Source: Anaerolineae bacterium (lineage in GTDB: Bacteria > Chloroflexota > Anaerolineae > Caldilineales > Caldilineaceae). Taken from it: a stretch of 42,796 bases of DNA. The DNA is taken from the NCBI GenBank assembly GCA_030432295.1, contig JAUIHI010000046.1, positions 1 to 42,796 of the forward strand, given 5' to 3'. The position numbers and the translations under genes are program-made. Numbering within the stretch: the first letter of the stretch is position 1; each line of letters begins with the position of its first letter. Below are positions 41,942-42,796 of the stretch, in pieces. The notes under the pieces are model-generated. The model saw nothing but the letters and a program-made list of their open reading frames with translations, ran no database searches and was not told the DNA's origin.

Positions 41942-42023
41942 TGCATATCTCCTTTTGACTATGAAACTGATGAGTATCCGGTGTCTGAATCGACACATTC
42001 CTGCTTTCGTGCTACGGCCCAAG

Positions 42024-42415
42024 AATACAGACGAATGTGGTGAGACGTCATCACCACTTGTGGTGATTGATGTGGTGATCGGTAAATTGAATAATGTGAG
42101 GCAAATAAAAAGCCCCGGCCAGTGGTTCGATAACCGGCCAGGGCTAGGGGCTGGTGTTTGCGTGTTGGTTAGTACAGATTAATATCCTCAGCCCGGTGGA
42201 CAGCCGTTCGGCGGTTGTTTACCCCAAGCTTGTTGTAGATATTTTTGGTGTGGGTACGCATGGTGTTCAAAGAGACCATGAGGGTTTGGGCAATTTCTGG
42301 TCCGTTCAATTCAGTTCTGAGCAGCCTCAACACTTCAAGTTCACGTTCGCTCAGGGGTTCAACTAGAGGTTGCAAGCTGACGCTTTGCTTCCCAGTGGAT
42401 GTAGGATGAACATCT
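42024..42415 (-). pseudogene. duplicated 3' end of the first MalT-like regulator (HTH domain plus terminator)
   Basis: These 392 bp match 20177-20580 nearly base for base; the only length difference is one missing 12-bp GTGGTGATTGAT unit. They encode the last 80 or so residues of the regulator, including the whole LuxR helix-turn-helix (stop at 42169), and its terminator. The frame is open from a TTG at 42375 and upstream to the breakpoint, but no ATG or ribosome-binding site is present, so a free DNA-binding domain is unlikely to be made unless a TTG is used. Confidence 0.8.
42107..42150 (-). terminator. copy of the regulator terminator
   Basis: Same stem-loop and T-run as at 20272-20312, within the 392-bp duplicated block; one base change in the loop (GATAACC for GACAACC). 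Confidence 0.65.
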
Positions 42416-42462
42416 TATGAAGCACCTTTTAGGTAGATTTGAGAGCGCGTTTTTGCCACATT

Positions 42463-42687
42463 TCATGCGTCATCTTGTTCAGCATTTTTCTTTTTTTGCA
42501 ATGTTGCGCCAATCCCAATACCAAACGCAATGCCAATCGCTAAGCCCGCGCCGGGATTACCCAATGCAGAGCCAATGGCAAGTCCCACACCAACGCCTAT
42601 TGCAATACCAGCACCAAGCTTGTCGTTGCTGGATTTTCCATTCTTTTGATTATTTGGATTTGAAGTCATAACGGTGGTTTCGCTCAT
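42463..42687 (-). CDS. small glycine-zipper protein, paralogue of the 15171 gene (74 aa)
   Basis: Hydrophilic N-terminus (MTSNPNNQKNGKSSNDK from the internal ATG at 42669) followed by GAGIAIGVGVGLAIGSALGN and a second glycine-zipper half, then a charged tail KKKNAEQDDA. Aligns end to end with the 65-aa protein at 15171 with conservative changes. The start is uncertain: ATG 42687 or 42669, neither with a good Shine-Dalgarno. It is next to the duplicated regulator tail. Probably membrane-inserting; function unknown. Confidence 0.68.
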   Translation of the reverse strand: MSETTVMTSNPNNQKNGKSSNDKLGAGIAIGVGVGLAIGSALGNPGAGLAIGIAFGIGIGATLQKKKNAEQDDA

Positions 42688-42745
42688 TTTTTTGAGGTGC
42701 TTGACGCAATAGCAGTTGTGATGTATACCCTCCAATAGATAGCGT

Positions 42746-42796
42746 GAAGGAGGGAGAGAAATGGCGACTGGAACAATTGACTCGGAACGGATCGAC
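42746..42796 (+). CDS. start of a plus-strand gene cut by the window edge
   Basis: GAAGGAGGGA at 42746-42755 is followed by ATG 42761 and the residues MATGTIDSERID to the end of the window. The ribosome-binding site is strong, so a real gene starts here. The product cannot be identified from twelve residues. Confidence 0.55.

Overview
This is a bacterial segment of about 42.8 kb made mostly of minus-strand metabolic, envelope and regulatory genes. It holds no rRNA, tRNA, CRISPR array, phage module or complete insertion sequence. The gene mix (two ~900-residue MalT-like LuxR regulators, DUF4386 and DUF1772 proteins, CPBP proteases, secreted serine and S33 hydrolases, LLM oxidoreductase, many short non-autonomous repeats) fits an uncultured Chloroflexota such as an Anaerolineae/Ardenticatenia-type organism. 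That placement is inference from gene content only.

Layout. 1-11 kb: GC-rich housekeeping-like genes (alpha/beta hydrolase, SMP-30, LLM oxidoreductase, SulP-STAS transporter, ABC exporter, quinone oxidoreductase, DinB protein, M42 peptidase, amidase), with degenerate GGACGA-type repeats between some of them and a frameshifted YCII relic at the end. 11.3-20 kb: extracytoplasmic hydrolases (a 676-aa lipoprotein and a 531-aa anchored S33 hydrolase), two class-C beta-lactamase-fold serine hydrolases (one frameshifted), a membrane M23 peptidase, a small glycine-zipper protein and a DUF4386 protein. 20.3-36 kb: two MalT-like regulators bracket a group of small membrane proteins, a hydrolase, a flavodoxin and a secreted serine hydrolase. 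36-42.8 kb: hydrolase plus two-gene ABC-2 exporter, CPBP protease, MDR oxidoreductase, a 38-aa membrane peptide, a duplicated regulator tail and a second glycine-zipper gene. A new plus-strand gene starts at the right edge.

Most interesting signals. (1) A dyad, CCGAA-N7-TTCGG, lies in front of several transcription units between 16.6 and 31 kb. At three of them it sits exactly 26 bp before a TARACT -10 hexamer, which suggests a local regulon. (2) A 113-bp inverted-repeat element with 10-bp target duplications has inserted into two of these promoters in opposite orientations. The two copies bracket a five-gene membrane operon, and one of them splits what looks like a leaderless promoter from its start codon. 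(3) The word NACGGCCGTT occurs about 18 times between 13.1 and 33.6 kb and was not seen outside it, like a highly iterated palindrome; the window therefore looks mosaic. (4) A 392-bp copy of the regulator's 3' end with its terminator has been duplicated 22 kb away. All counts and alignments were made by eye.
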